Of a stretch of DNA of 64,000 nucleotides, positions 1-8,247 are shown piece after piece. The notes under the pieces are model-generated. The model was not told the origin of the DNA and made no database searches. It saw only the letters and a program-made list of their open reading frames with translations. Source of the stretch: Wolbachia endosymbiont (group B) of Eucosma cana (GTDB lineage Bacteria > Pseudomonadota > Alphaproteobacteria > Rickettsiales > Anaplasmataceae); assembly GCF_947250645.1 (NCBI RefSeq), contig NZ_OX366334.1, positions 1,343,592 to 1,407,591 of the forward strand, in the 5' to 3' direction. The position numbers and the translations under genes are program-made. Numbering within the stretch: position 1 is the first letter of the stretch; each line of letters starts with the position of its first letter.

Positions 1-201
1 CCAATTCCATTCACTTTTGTCTTCATCTGGCTCTTTTTCAAAAGTATATGTAAGTCCTGGAAAGTAAACTATATGCTTTTTCTTTCTGCTATCTGCACTG
101 CTCTTCGAGTTTGACATCACTATCTTTTGAATTCGCATTCCATTTTGAACTTCTACGAACTCTTCCCTAATTTTTATTGTATTTTCTTCTGTTACTTTCA
201 T
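1..201 (-). CDS. Hypothetical protein, N-terminal 67 residues (runs off the window)
   Basis: An open frame starts at an ATG whose complement lies at 199-201 and stays open to the window edge, so only the N-terminus is visible. The visible residues are polar and charged (KVTEENTIKIREEF near the start, a KSSADSRKKKH stretch in the middle). No domain is recognised. The frame has no stop over 67 codons in AT-rich DNA, which supports real coding. It diverges from the CADD-like gene to its right. Confidence 0.55.
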   Translation of the reverse strand, partial: MKVTEENTIKIREEFVEVQNGMRIQKIVMSNSKSSADSRKKKHIVYFPGLTYTFEKEPDEDKSEWNW

Positions 202-382
202 TTTGCGTTTTTCACTATATTGATTTAATAATACATGAAATTTTAGAAAAAATCAATTTTTACTAAAAAATTAACCAATAACGCATCTATCTTTGTATTT
301 ATTGGAATTAAGGTAGTAATGAGAAATGTCTCTTGACATTTGATAAACCTAAACGTAGCCTAAAATAATTTAGTGTTTATTT

Positions 383-1042
383 ATAACATTTGTTCAATCA
401 CTTAATAATCAATTAGATAGTTTACACTTATTAAAACACCCATTTTACGAGTCATGGAATGAAGGTAGCTTAAGCCTGCAGGCTCTTCAAACCTATGCTA
501 AGGAATATTATCACCATGTTGCTGCTTTTCCTCGTTATATCAGCGGTATACATTCCTTGTGTCCGAATTTGAAAATGCGGCAAGTTTTACTTGGTAATTT
601 AATAGAGGAAGAACAAGGTGATGAGAATCACCCAGAATTATGGCAGCGTTTTGCTGAAGGACTGGGAGTAGCACGTTCAGAACTTTGTGAAAATGCACAA
701 ATTAAGGAGACACGAGAATTAGTTGATGGTTATTTTGACATTGTAAAATCAGATTTTGCAGCAGGTCTTGGAGCTCTGTACGCTTATGAACGTCAAACTC
801 CAGAGGTTTCTAAGTCTAAAATTGAAGGTCTGAAAAAACACTATTCAATAAATGATGAGCGTTCTCTCAAATTTTTTACCGTTCATATGGAAGCTGATGA
901 GTGGCATTCTGAGGAATGTGCAAACCTTATTGCAGATTTAAGCGAAGAAGAGCAAGAGAAAGTCATACAAGGCGCTAAAAAAGGAGCAAAACTCTTATGG
1001 GGTTTTCTTGACGGCATGCTGAATGTTAACGTTTGCCATTAA
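383..1042 (+). CDS. CADD-like / PqqC-family para-aminobenzoate synthesis protein
   Basis: About 219 residues, close to the chlamydial CADD (about 230). The family is a haem-oxygenase-like helical bundle with a dinuclear metal site, and in Chlamydia it makes the pABA moiety of folate from an internal tyrosine. Visible here are an early KHPFYESW segment, NLIEEEQGDENH (metal Glu and His), YAYERQTPE (Glu) and FFTVHMEADEWH (His). It sits directly upstream of folB, folKP and folA, which fits pABA supply. The start is odd: the frame is open from the stop at 371, but no ATG, GTG or TTG occurs before a TTG at 557, which would remove the first helices. The coordinates assume an ATA start at 383; CTG at 476 is another option. 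The gene may use a rare start, or its start may be mutated. Confidence 0.75.
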   Translation: MTFVQSLNNQLDSLHLLKHPFYESWNEGSLSLQALQTYAKEYYHHVAAFPRYISGIHSLCPNLKMRQVLLGNLIEEEQGDENHPELWQRFAEGLGVARSELCENAQIKETRELVDGYFDIVKSDFAAGLGALYAYERQTPEVSKSKIEGLKKHYSINDERSLKFFTVHMEADEWHSEECANLIADLSEEEQEKVIQGAKKGAKLLWGFLDGMLNVNVCH

Positions 1043-1064
1043 TTATAAGTAGATACTAAATTCA

Positions 1065-1451
1065 GTGGTAGCATGTAATCTTCTTATATCTGATCTGCGG
1101 CTTTGGGTTCATTTAGGATGTAGTGCAGAAGAGAAGTTTTCTCCCCAATTGGTGAGTATTGACGTTGATGTCACTTTTAAATCTCCTCCTTTAGGACTTA
1201 CAACTGATCAACTTAAAGATACTATCTGCTATTTGGAGGTAGTGCAGAATATTCAATCTCTTGTTCAGGGCAAGCAATTTAATTTAATCGAACATTTAAC
1301 TCATGAGATATACAGAGCCATTAATAACCTTTTGCTGCGAAAGAAGCATATTATTTCTTCTGTCAAGGTGACTACTCATAAAACTGCACCACCAGTTCCT
1401 GGTGTGCATGGGGGCGTTTTTTTTACTTACTGTAATGAATTGCAAGAATGA
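1065..1451 (+). CDS. folB: Dihydroneopterin aldolase family protein (FolB)
   Basis: 128 residues, the usual size of FolB/FolX. The enzyme converts dihydroneopterin to 6-hydroxymethyl-dihydropterin and glycolaldehyde in folate synthesis. The segment DLRLWVHLGCSAEEKFSPQ matches the family start, and IEHLTHEIYRAI followed by SSVKVTTHKTAPPVPG matches the conserved Glu-containing helix and C-terminal strand. Translation probably begins at GTG. The stop codon overlaps the ATG of folKP as ATGA, so the two are likely co-translated. Confidence 0.9.
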   Translation: MVACNLLISDLRLWVHLGCSAEEKFSPQLVSIDVDVTFKSPPLGLTTDQLKDTICYLEVVQNIQSLVQGKQFNLIEHLTHEIYRAINNLLLRKKHIISSVKVTTHKTAPPVPGVHGGVFFTYCNELQE

Positions 1452-2701
1452 TCTATATTTCTATTGGTTCAAATATAGGGAATCGCCTTTCCCATTTACA
1501 AAAGGCTACTGAGTTACTAAAGAAGCGCTATTTAAAAGACTTAAAGTCTTCAATCATTCTAGAAACTAAGGCTATTTTACCAAATGGTGCTCCACCTGAT
1601 TGGAACAAGCCATTTCTCAACATGATTGTCTATGGAAGTTGTTCTTCTTCTCCTGAGGAGCTACTAAAAGGCTTAAAACAAATCGAATGTGATATTGGTC
1701 GTCCACAAGTCTACGAAAAATGGGCACCTCGTGTTATTGATTTAGATGTTTTGTTATGGGATGATCTAACGCTTGATATACCTGACCTTAAAATTCCTCA
1801 CCCAGAATTAGTAAATAGACCATTTTTGCTCCACTTGATGGCAATGGTTAACAAAACCTTTGCTTTCAATGTTCAAGACTGTTTTTCAAAGAGTTTTACG
1901 CTTTCACCAAAGCTTATGGGTATCGTCAACATTACCCCTGATTCATTTTCAGATGGTGGTCTTTATTATGATGCGAATCGAGCAACCAAGCAGGCATTGC
2001 AGCTGGTATCAGATGGTGCAAGCATAGTTGATCTTGGAGCTCAATCAACAAGGCCTGGAGCTTCAATAAAGACGCCAGAGGAAGAGTATGAACGTCTAAA
2101 ACCAGTACTTGATAATCTTAGCGACTATATGAAAAATGGTGATATTGAAGTCAGCATTGATAGTTTTTGGCCAGACGTTATTTTAAACGTTTTGAAGCAC
2201 TACAATATTGCCTGGGTAAATGATCAGAAGGGAGATCTGAGTAGTAATACCTTAAAAGAAGTTGCTAGTAGTGGGTGTAATGTCGTTATTATGCATTCAC
2301 TTTCGATACCACCACATAAGGACAATATTATTCCACATGATATTGACCCAATTGATATCATAAATAATTGGGCAGAGGAGAGCATTAATAGGTTACTTGA
2401 CCTTGGTTTTGATGAAAATTCAATAATTATTGATCCTGGTATTGGTTTTGGCAAATCTATGTATCAGAATATTCAGATTTTACGCAGTATAGAAACTTTA
2501 CAAAATTTTGGCTGCAAGGTTTTAGTTGGTCATTCCAGAAAGTCATTTATTTCCTCTTTTTCCATAGAATCTCCCTCTAATAGAGATTTAGAAACAATTG
2601 CTACATCTGCTATACTGCAAAATAAGGTTGATTTCCTTAGAGTACATAATGTACGTGACCACATGAGATTTTTTGTAGCCCAAGCTGTCTTAAAGGGATG
2701 A
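1448..2701 (+). CDS. folKP: Bifunctional HPPK / dihydropteroate synthase (FolK-FolP fusion)
   Basis: 417 residues with two domains. Residues 1 to about 150 are HPPK, with IYISIGSNIGNR at the start and WAPRVIDLDVLLW followed by IPHPELVNRPFLL. Residues about 155 to the end are DHPS, with LMGIVNITPDSFSDGG, VDLGAQSTRPGA, the SIDSF strand, IDPGIGFGKS and VGHSRKSFI. Together they pyrophosphorylate hydroxymethyl-dihydropterin and condense it with pABA, the product expected from the upstream CADD-like gene. Fusion of folK and folP is uncommon in free-living relatives. Its stop overlaps the ATG of folA (ATGA). Confidence 0.95.
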   Translation: MIYISIGSNIGNRLSHLQKATELLKKRYLKDLKSSIILETKAILPNGAPPDWNKPFLNMIVYGSCSSSPEELLKGLKQIECDIGRPQVYEKWAPRVIDLDVLLWDDLTLDIPDLKIPHPELVNRPFLLHLMAMVNKTFAFNVQDCFSKSFTLSPKLMGIVNITPDSFSDGGLYYDANRATKQALQLVSDGASIVDLGAQSTRPGASIKTPEEEYERLKPVLDNLSDYMKNGDIEVSIDSFWPDVILNVLKHYNIAWVNDQKGDLSSNTLKEVASSGCNVVIMHSLSIPPHKDNIIPHDIDPIDIINNWAEESINRLLDLGFDENSIIIDPGIGFGKSMYQNIQILRSIETLQNFGCKVLVGHSRKSFISSFSIESPSNRDLETIATSAILQNKVDFLRVHNVRDHMRFFVAQAVLKG

Positions 2702-3177
2702 AGATTATTGGAATTATGGCTGTTGACCCTAATGGGGTAATTGGAATAAATAATGATTTGCCCTGGCGTTATCCAAGTGAGTTTAAACATTTTTGTCAAG
2801 TAACCGACAAGCAAGTTATTGTGATGGGAAGAAAGACATTTGAAACCGTGCCTCAAAGCATACTAAAGAATCGTACACCTATTGTTTTCTCCCGTAACAA
2901 GTGTTTTAATAGAGGCCCAAAATGTACTGTTGTCTCTTCCATGCAAGAATTTCTGTCAATTCAAAGTAGTTCTCAAGTCTTTGTGATTGGTGGGGCACAA
3001 ATAGTACACCTTTTTTTAGAGCATAACCTAATCTCAGAATTTATTATGACTGAAATGCATAAAACTTATAAAGGTGATACGTATTTCAATTTAGCACTCC
3101 TTGATCAGTGGAATAAAACTATTCTCACTAAAACTAAAGACTATACTATATGCAATTGTGTCCGTTCAGCAGAGTAG
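2698..3177 (+). CDS. folA: Dihydrofolate reductase
   Basis: 159 residues, typical DHFR length. It reduces dihydrofolate to tetrahydrofolate with NADPH. Visible motifs are IGIMAVDPNGVIGINNDLPW at the N-terminus (substrate and nicotinamide region), VIVMGRKTFETVP (NADPH binding), and VFVIGGAQIVHLF, with the conserved GG. It is the last gene of the folate cluster and is translationally coupled to folKP through a 4-base overlap. Confidence 0.95.
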   Translation: MKIIGIMAVDPNGVIGINNDLPWRYPSEFKHFCQVTDKQVIVMGRKTFETVPQSILKNRTPIVFSRNKCFNRGPKCTVVSSMQEFLSIQSSSQVFVIGGAQIVHLFLEHNLISEFIMTEMHKTYKGDTYFNLALLDQWNKTILTKTKDYTICNCVRSAE

Positions 3178-3194
3178 TAAAATAAGGTAAGCGA

Positions 3195-3380
3195 GAAAAG
3201 ACAACTATCAGTGCATGACACTGGCTCCTTTATGATGGTCAGTGCCCAGAAACTGGCATCCAGTTAAATTTATGGATCTCAGTGTTAGCTACTTAAATAA
3301 CAGGGGAGAGCTACTAAATGACATCTTCAATTTCTGTGTGTCAAGCACTGAAGAGGTCTCTCCTATTTTCTCTTGATGAA
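3195..3380. repeat. Degenerate dispersed palindromic element
   Basis: The folA-cutA gap holds decayed copies of the repeat family seen intact near 50 kb: 'cagtgcatgacactggc', 'cagtgcccagaaactggc' and 'tgtgtcaagcactga'. A ggggagag...ctctcc inverted pair brackets the right-hand part. No reading frame is evident here. Confidence 0.5.
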
Positions 3381-3425
3381 TAAATCTAAGTAGAGTATAG
3401 TAAAAATGCATTTATGTAGCGATTA

Positions 3426-3761
3426 ATGAGCAATTTAGTTTTAGTCTATATAACTTTTTCAAACTTGAAAGAGGCTCAGGCTATTTCTGAAGAATTGTTA
3501 AACGAGAAGTTAATTGTGTGTGTAAATATATTTCCTGAAGTAAACTCTCTGTATTTATGGGAAGGTAAAACTAATAGTAATTGTGAAGTAGTGGCAATTA
3601 TGAAAAGTAGGAATGATCAGGCTGATAAGATTGTAGAAAAAATCGAGTCAATGCATTCTTATGATCAACCAGCCGTTGTGATAATACCCATAGGAAAAGC
3701 GAATAAATCTTTTACTAATTGGGTTAATAATGTTATTGATATAAACAATATTGGGGTGTAG
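3426..3761 (+). CDS. cutA: Divalent-cation tolerance protein CutA
   Basis: 111 residues, the normal size for this small trimeric PII-like protein. The opening VLVYITFSNLKEAQAISEEL, the central VCVNIFPEVNSLYLWEGK, and SYDQPAVVIIPI near the end are characteristic. The exact role of CutA is unsettled; metal homeostasis is the traditional assignment. Its last ten bases, including the TAG stop, lie inside the 5' acceptor and D-arm start of the downstream tRNA-Gln. Confidence 0.92.
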   Translation: MSNLVLVYITFSNLKEAQAISEELLNEKLIVCVNIFPEVNSLYLWEGKTNSNCEVVAIMKSRNDQADKIVEKIESMHSYDQPAVVIIPIGKANKSFTNWVNNVIDINNIGV

Positions 3762-3823
3762 CCAAGTGGTAAGGCAGCGGTTTTTGATACCGCCACGCGA
3801 AGGTTCGAATCCTTCCACCCCAG
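3752..3823 (+). tRNA. tRNA-Gln (TTG)
   Basis: The acceptor stem TGGGGTG pairs with CACCCCA, discriminator G. The anticodon stem GCGGT/ACCGC closes the loop ttTTGat, so the anticodon is TTG. The T-arm carries GGTTCGAATCC. CCA is not encoded. The 5' ten bases are shared with the end of cutA. Confidence 0.95.
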
Positions 3824-3844
3824 CTTTATTGAAGTGTGCGTGAA

Positions 3845-4390
3845 ATGATATCACTTTTTTATAAATTAAGGTTATTTAATTACATACTGGGCAGTTTGAA
3901 AGATATAGTTGTCAAGCTATTTCTTTTCACTTTGTATCTTTATACATCGAGCATTATGCTCATGTTTCTCACCAGTGGCTTTTGGTATGCTGTAGAGTTT
4001 AGCTCTTTCAAAAATGCATTTTACCATTTGTATCAATATTTAAAATGGTATTATGAAAATAGAGATGATTTGGGTTATGGAGTTTCTATTAGAATATTAG
4101 TAGCGTTTCTTACTCCGCATTTTCTCTACAAATTATTTTCTGGCACAGGCTGGAAGTCTTTTTTCAAGGAGAAGATAGTTCAGATACTCAGCACAAGAAG
4201 AAAAATGAGTAATAAACCAAATGGCAGTAGTTATGGTTATAGTAATAAGAACAGTTACGGTAACAATAATCTTCAAGAGGCAGAACGGAAAGTGAATATG
4301 ATAAAGCAGCTATTAATCCAAGATATAGATGAAGCTATAGAAAAAAGATTAAATGATATTTTTCTTGGTGAGAGGGGTAAACCTCATTAA
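3845..4390 (+). CDS. Hypothetical membrane protein
   Basis: 181 residues from the ATG at 3845; an in-frame GTG three codons earlier is also possible. The N-terminal half is hydrophobic: IVVKLFLFTLYLYTSSIMLM looks like a membrane segment, and a second lies around VSIRILVAFLTPHFLY. The C-terminal half is hydrophilic, with a Ser/Gly/Asn/Tyr-rich linker (SSYGYSNKNSYGNNN) and then a charged helix (EAERKVNMIKQLLIQDIDEA). I recognise no family. It lies between tRNA-Gln and a convergent small gene, and its stop overlaps that gene's stop. Confidence 0.65.
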   Translation: MISLFYKLRLFNYILGSLKDIVVKLFLFTLYLYTSSIMLMFLTSGFWYAVEFSSFKNAFYHLYQYLKWYYENRDDLGYGVSIRILVAFLTPHFLYKLFSGTGWKSFFKEKIVQILSTRRKMSNKPNGSSYGYSNKNSYGNNNLQEAERKVNMIKQLLIQDIDEAIEKRLNDIFLGERGKPH

Positions 4391-4677
4391 AAGGGCTTTA
4401 TCTTTTTTAGAATTGGCTGTATTTTGTTTTTTACGTATAATGGATCGCAATCAGCCAGTATACATGTTTCAACAAAATCTTGACTGAAGTCTGATAGCCA
4501 GGAAATTGCTTTACGTTTCTCTACCAAGCTTTCTGTTTTTTTACAGTTACTTGCTGCATCAATCATTGCCTGTGATATCACTGATTGCCACAGTATGCAG
4601 TACCTTTGTATATCATCTAAAGTGCTATTTGCTTCGTGATGGTGAAAAAATTCTTTGAAATTGAAGTTATTTGACAT
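4387..4677 (-). CDS. Hypothetical protein, 96 residues
   Basis: The frame extends upstream to 4737, but the ATG at 4677 is preceded by AGAGG at ribosome-binding distance, so MSNNFNFKEFF is the likelier start. The protein is helical and cysteine-containing (DIQRYCILWQSVISQAMID, ETCILADCDPLYVKNK) and ends in a basic tail. I do not recognise it. It is convergent with the preceding membrane-protein gene, with a four-base overlap of stops. Confidence 0.6.
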   Translation of the reverse strand: MSNNFNFKEFFHHHEANSTLDDIQRYCILWQSVISQAMIDAASNCKKTESLVEKRKAISWLSDFSQDFVETCILADCDPLYVKNKIQPILKKIKPF

Positions 4678-4799
4678 TACGTACCTCTTTAAGTTGAAAA
4701 TTAGAATTTGAAGTAGTGCGAAAGTTGTCTGCTGCAATGAGTAGCCTTTATGACAGTCAGACCGGGTTTTATGTGAGCTATAAATGTTTAAGAAATTAT

Positions 4800-5060
4800 A
4801 TCTGTTCAGATCTATGTGAAACCAGTGCTTCTTTTCTTGTTATCCGAGCTGGGATCCAGGTTGACAAAAGCGCTTTACAACGTTTTGTGTACAAAAGCCA
4901 GTGTTGCATGACACTATTTGTTCTTACACCCTTTTTGTCTATCTTATTTTGTCACTCTGCTGAACAGATAATTTTCGCCAATAAGCTTTCTACTGAATTT
5001 TTGTTATTAAGCTCGCACAGATCAAAGACAAGTTTTGAGTCAAAAATACCCTTAATATTA
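4800..5060. repeat. Degenerate palindromic-repeat region between hypothetical gene and dapE
   Basis: Contains 'gttatccgagctgggatccag' and, 50 bases on, 'gccagtgttgcatgacac', recognisable halves of the dispersed palindrome. A 115-codon plus-strand frame crosses the region, but it is cysteine-rich and repeat-derived, so no gene is called. Confidence 0.45.
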
Positions 5061-5115
5061 TAATAAGGGGTTGGTAAAATGTGTCTAGTAAGTTTCTTCT
5101 CTATGCAACTGCACC

Positions 5116-6312
5116 TCAAGCTAATAATGGACCATCAGGCGTATTACCAATTACATTGATTTGGTTTAATATTTTATTAGTGGGGTAAAAATAATTTTTT
5201 ATAAACTCCTTATATATAGCTGTTAATTTATGTATATCGTCTATTGATACGCATTCATTTACCTGATGTGCGGTTTTGTTGATCATACCAAATTCAATTA
5301 CTGGACAAATATCCTTAATAAACGCAGCATCAGATGTGCCACCATTTGTACTCAGCACAGCATCAATACCGGTAATTTTATTTATCGCATCAAGCATAAT
5401 ATCAGTATTTCTATCAGGAATAGAGAGAAAAACGTCCCTGCTGCTCTGCATAGACAGTTTATAATCGTTAGTCACATTGGTGCATATTGCATCAATCATC
5501 TTATATAAAACGTCTGGTGTTTGTGTATTGTTATATCGAACATTAAAACCTGCTGCTATTGAACTAGGTATTAGATTATTAGTATTATTTCCAACGTCGA
5601 TAGTAGTAATTTCGCAATGTGAAGGCTGAAAGTATTTATTACCAGTATCAAAAGTGGTATCTTTTATCTTACTTAGTATCGATACCATTTTATATATTGG
5701 ATTATCTGCTAGATCTGGGTAGGCAACGTGCCCTTGTTTACCATGGCAAATCAATTTAAATGTTGCAGAACCTCTTCTACCTATTTTTATGGTATCACCT
5801 AATTTCTCACTACTCGTTGGTTCTCCAACTATACAAAAATCTATCTTTTTTTGCTTGCTTTTCATCCATTCCAAAATGGCCTTTGTTCCATGTTCTTCCG
5901 TGCTTTCTTCAGCGCTGGTAATCAATGCACTGATTGAACCGCTGAATCGAAACTTACCTGCAACTGAATCTACGATAGCAGCAATAAATGCAGCTACTCC
6001 GCCTTTCATATCAGCTGCTCCTCTTCCGTATAGCATTCCATCTCTAACTTCTGGCTTAAATGGATCAGATATCCAATCTTTTAACTCACCTGGTGGTACA
6101 ACATCAACATGTCCAGCAAAACACAAGTTTGGTACTCCATTTATATATTTCGCATAAAGATTTTTAACTTTATCACCAAACTCTAAAATCTCACATTCAA
6201 AACCACTTTTCTTGAGAATGGCTGCTATATGCTCTATTGCCCCATCGTCTTTTGGTGTTATACTTTTAAAAGAAATTAATTTCTTAGTTAGTTCTACAGG
6301 GTCAATCTTCAT
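5116..6312 (-). CDS. dapE: Succinyl-diaminopimelate desuccinylase
   Basis: 398 residues, close to the family's usual 375-390. It removes succinate from N-succinyl-LL-diaminopimelate in the lysine/mDAP branch that feeds peptidoglycan precursor synthesis. Metal ligands of the M20 family are visible: His in FAGHVDVVPPG, Asp in GRGAADMKGG, the Glu pair in TSAEESTEEHG, and His in INKTAHQVNE. GGTSDAAFI marks the C-terminal catalytic lobe. It diverges from the dehydrogenase gene to its right with a 42-base gap that must hold both promoters. Confidence 0.95.
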   Translation of the reverse strand: MKIDPVELTKKLISFKSITPKDDGAIEHIAAILKKSGFECEILEFGDKVKNLYAKYINGVPNLCFAGHVDVVPPGELKDWISDPFKPEVRDGMLYGRGAADMKGGVAAFIAAIVDSVAGKFRFSGSISALITSAEESTEEHGTKAILEWMKSKQKKIDFCIVGEPTSSEKLGDTIKIGRRGSATFKLICHGKQGHVAYPDLADNPIYKMVSILSKIKDTTFDTGNKYFQPSHCEITTIDVGNNTNNLIPSSIAAGFNVRYNNTQTPDVLYKMIDAICTNVTNDYKLSMQSSRDVFLSIPDRNTDIMLDAINKITGIDAVLSTNGGTSDAAFIKDICPVIEFGMINKTAHQVNECVSIDDIHKLTAIYKEFIKNYFYPTNKILNQINVIGNTPDGPLLA

Positions 6313-6354
6313 ATCAATCTTGAAATACTAACATTACCGTATTGTAAACATTCT

Positions 6355-7620
6355 ATGCGATATTTAAAACAAATATTACAGCACACAGAACAAGTTCTTA
6401 TAAGGGAAGTAACAGTACTTGCTGATAATATCTATGAAATATGTAGACAATACGGAAATGACATTTTTCTGATTGCAGATGAAAATACAGCAAAACTTTT
6501 AAACAAAAACATACTTAATAAAGTTTCTCATTTAATTATTCCAGCCACACCTGTCATTCCAGTGCGTGACTATGATGGATCGCAGTGTCACGCTACTTGG
6601 ATGACACCAAATAGACTGAACAGAGCTGCTTCTCTCCAAGCTGTAAACCTAGTTAGAAATAAAGCAAAAGATAGTGACTTAATGGTTGCATTTGGCAGTG
6701 GCACTGTTAATGATATCTGTAAGTACGCAAGCTATTTAGAAGGCAAAGACTACATATCCTTTCCAACAGCTGCTTCCATGAATGGGTATAGCTCTGCAAA
6801 CGCTTCAATATTAGTTGATGGATATAAAAAATCGTTCGGAGCACATCTTCCAAAGGCAATATACATTGATACCGATATAATTGCCAACGCACCACTACGC
6901 CTCACATTAAGTGGATTTGCAGATTTCATCTGCCGTTCAACAGTACAAGCCGATTGGCTATTATCTAATCTATTACTTGGCACAGAATATAATGAACTCC
7001 CCTTTAAACTTGTTCGCAATCTGGAGAAAATTTTGCTCAGAGAACACTTGGCACTTGCTAAAAAAGATAAAAGAGTAGTTTTATTACTTATGGAAGCCTT
7101 ATTGATTTCAGGACTTGGAATGGTGATGTCAAAAGGCAGCTACTCTGCAAGCCAAGGAGAACATATGATAGCTCATGCAATGGAGACGGTAACAAAAGAT
7201 TATTCCTCCTCGTTACATGGCGAAAAAATTGCTGTTACGACGATTACTATGGCTAACTTGCAAGAGGAGATATTGTCAATACAAAACCCGATTACCAAAC
7301 CGATCACTTTAGATGTAAAACATATAACTCAGTGCTTTGGTAATACCGAATTTATAAAAATTCTAAAGCAGAAGCAAATTATGCAGCAAAAAATTCAAGA
7401 GATTATTTGCAAAGAATGGAGTAATATTTCTAGTTTAATTAAGCAAAATTTACTATCTGCAAAACACCTGCAGAAAGTATTTGAAGATCTATCAATTCCG
7501 TACTTACCGGAGCATCTTAATTGGAACAAAGAGCAATATTGCAAGGTAGTCAATCTTACATTTGCAACAAGAGATAGATTCACCTTTCTTGATCTAGCTG
7601 GTTGTATAGAAAAAAGTTAG
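6355..7620 (+). CDS. sn-Glycerol-1-phosphate dehydrogenase-like (iron-containing ADH superfamily)
   Basis: 421 residues. The FGSGTVNDICKYASY and SFPTAASMNGYSSANAS segments match the NAD-binding and substrate region of the AraM/EgsA branch. Metal-binding His residues appear in ASQGEHMIAHAME and SSLHGEKIAV. Members reduce dihydroxyacetone phosphate to glycerol-1-phosphate with a divalent metal; whether this protein has that substrate cannot be told from sequence alone. Next to dapE but divergent, so no operon is implied. Confidence 0.8.
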   Translation: MRYLKQILQHTEQVLIREVTVLADNIYEICRQYGNDIFLIADENTAKLLNKNILNKVSHLIIPATPVIPVRDYDGSQCHATWMTPNRLNRAASLQAVNLVRNKAKDSDLMVAFGSGTVNDICKYASYLEGKDYISFPTAASMNGYSSANASILVDGYKKSFGAHLPKAIYIDTDIIANAPLRLTLSGFADFICRSTVQADWLLSNLLLGTEYNELPFKLVRNLEKILLREHLALAKKDKRVVLLLMEALLISGLGMVMSKGSYSASQGEHMIAHAMETVTKDYSSSLHGEKIAVTTITMANLQEEILSIQNPITKPITLDVKHITQCFGNTEFIKILKQKQIMQQKIQEIICKEWSNISSLIKQNLLSAKHLQKVFEDLSIPYLPEHLNWNKEQYCKVVNLTFATRDRFTFLDLAGCIEKS

Positions 7621-7639
7621 ATTTTGTGTATTCGTTCAG

Positions 7640-7950
7640 TAGGGTAGCAAAATAAGATAGACAAAAACACAGTAACAAATGGTGTCATTCAAGTAGCTAT
7701 CCAGCCTTTCTTAACAACAAAAACTTAGCATGACTTTTGTGCTCAAAAAACTTCTGGATTCCAGCATCAAGTGCTGGAATGACATGGTGAAATATTATTC
7801 AAGTAGCCTCTGTCCCAGTGCCTATTCAGTGTCATTCAAGTCAACTCTTTTCTTGTCATCCGAGTGCCTAGAGACTGGGATCCAGAAAACTTCACTTTAA
7901 ATGAGTGCATTAGATTGTCTTTATATAGATGCCAGTGTCAGCTACTCGGA
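7640..7950. repeat. Cluster of degenerate dispersed palindromes
   Basis: This gap carries several halves of the repeat: 'ctggattccagcatcaagtgctggaatgac', 'gtcattcaagtagct' twice, 'gtcatccgagtgcctagag' followed by 'actgggatccag', and 'gccagtgtcagctactcgg'. The 69-codon plus frame starting at 7901 is repeat-derived at its start and is not called. Nothing else is evident up to the tRNA. Confidence 0.6.
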
Positions 7951-8175
7951 TGAAATTCATTTAGTTGTCTTTTCTCATCTACCTTACCACTTTCTTGAAC
8001 GGATACCATTAGCCATTCCCCTGAATAGATACAACAAATGTTGTATCTTTATCACTTCACATACATTATTCCATATACTATATGAACAACTGAAAAAAAA
8101 CTTCAGTTAATTGGACAATGAATCACGTTATTTTGTCAAATGCGCTGCTCTTGCCAAACCATAGTTTAGCTTGAG

Positions 8176-8247
8176 TGGCTGAGGAGGGATTTGAACCCCC
8201 GACCAAGAGATTATGATCCTCCTGCTCTACCACTGAGCTACTCAGCC
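8176..8247 (-). tRNA. tRNA-Met (CAT), elongator type
   Basis: Acceptor GGCTGAG pairs with CTCAGCC, discriminator A. The D-arm is GCTCAGTGGTAGAGC and the anticodon loop atCATaa, giving CAT. The normal G-C first pair and lack of a GGG/CCC anticodon stem argue against initiator tRNA. An Ile2-type (lysidine) tRNA is a less likely alternative. Its first base is also the last base of the purB stop codon. Confidence 0.88.

Noticed and set aside
4716..5063. 115-codon plus-strand frame beside dapE.
   Set aside because: Much of it translates a degenerate palindromic repeat; no family features and no ribosome-binding site.
7901..8110. 69-codon frame upstream of tRNA-Met.
   Set aside because: Starts in a palindromic repeat and has no recognisable domain.
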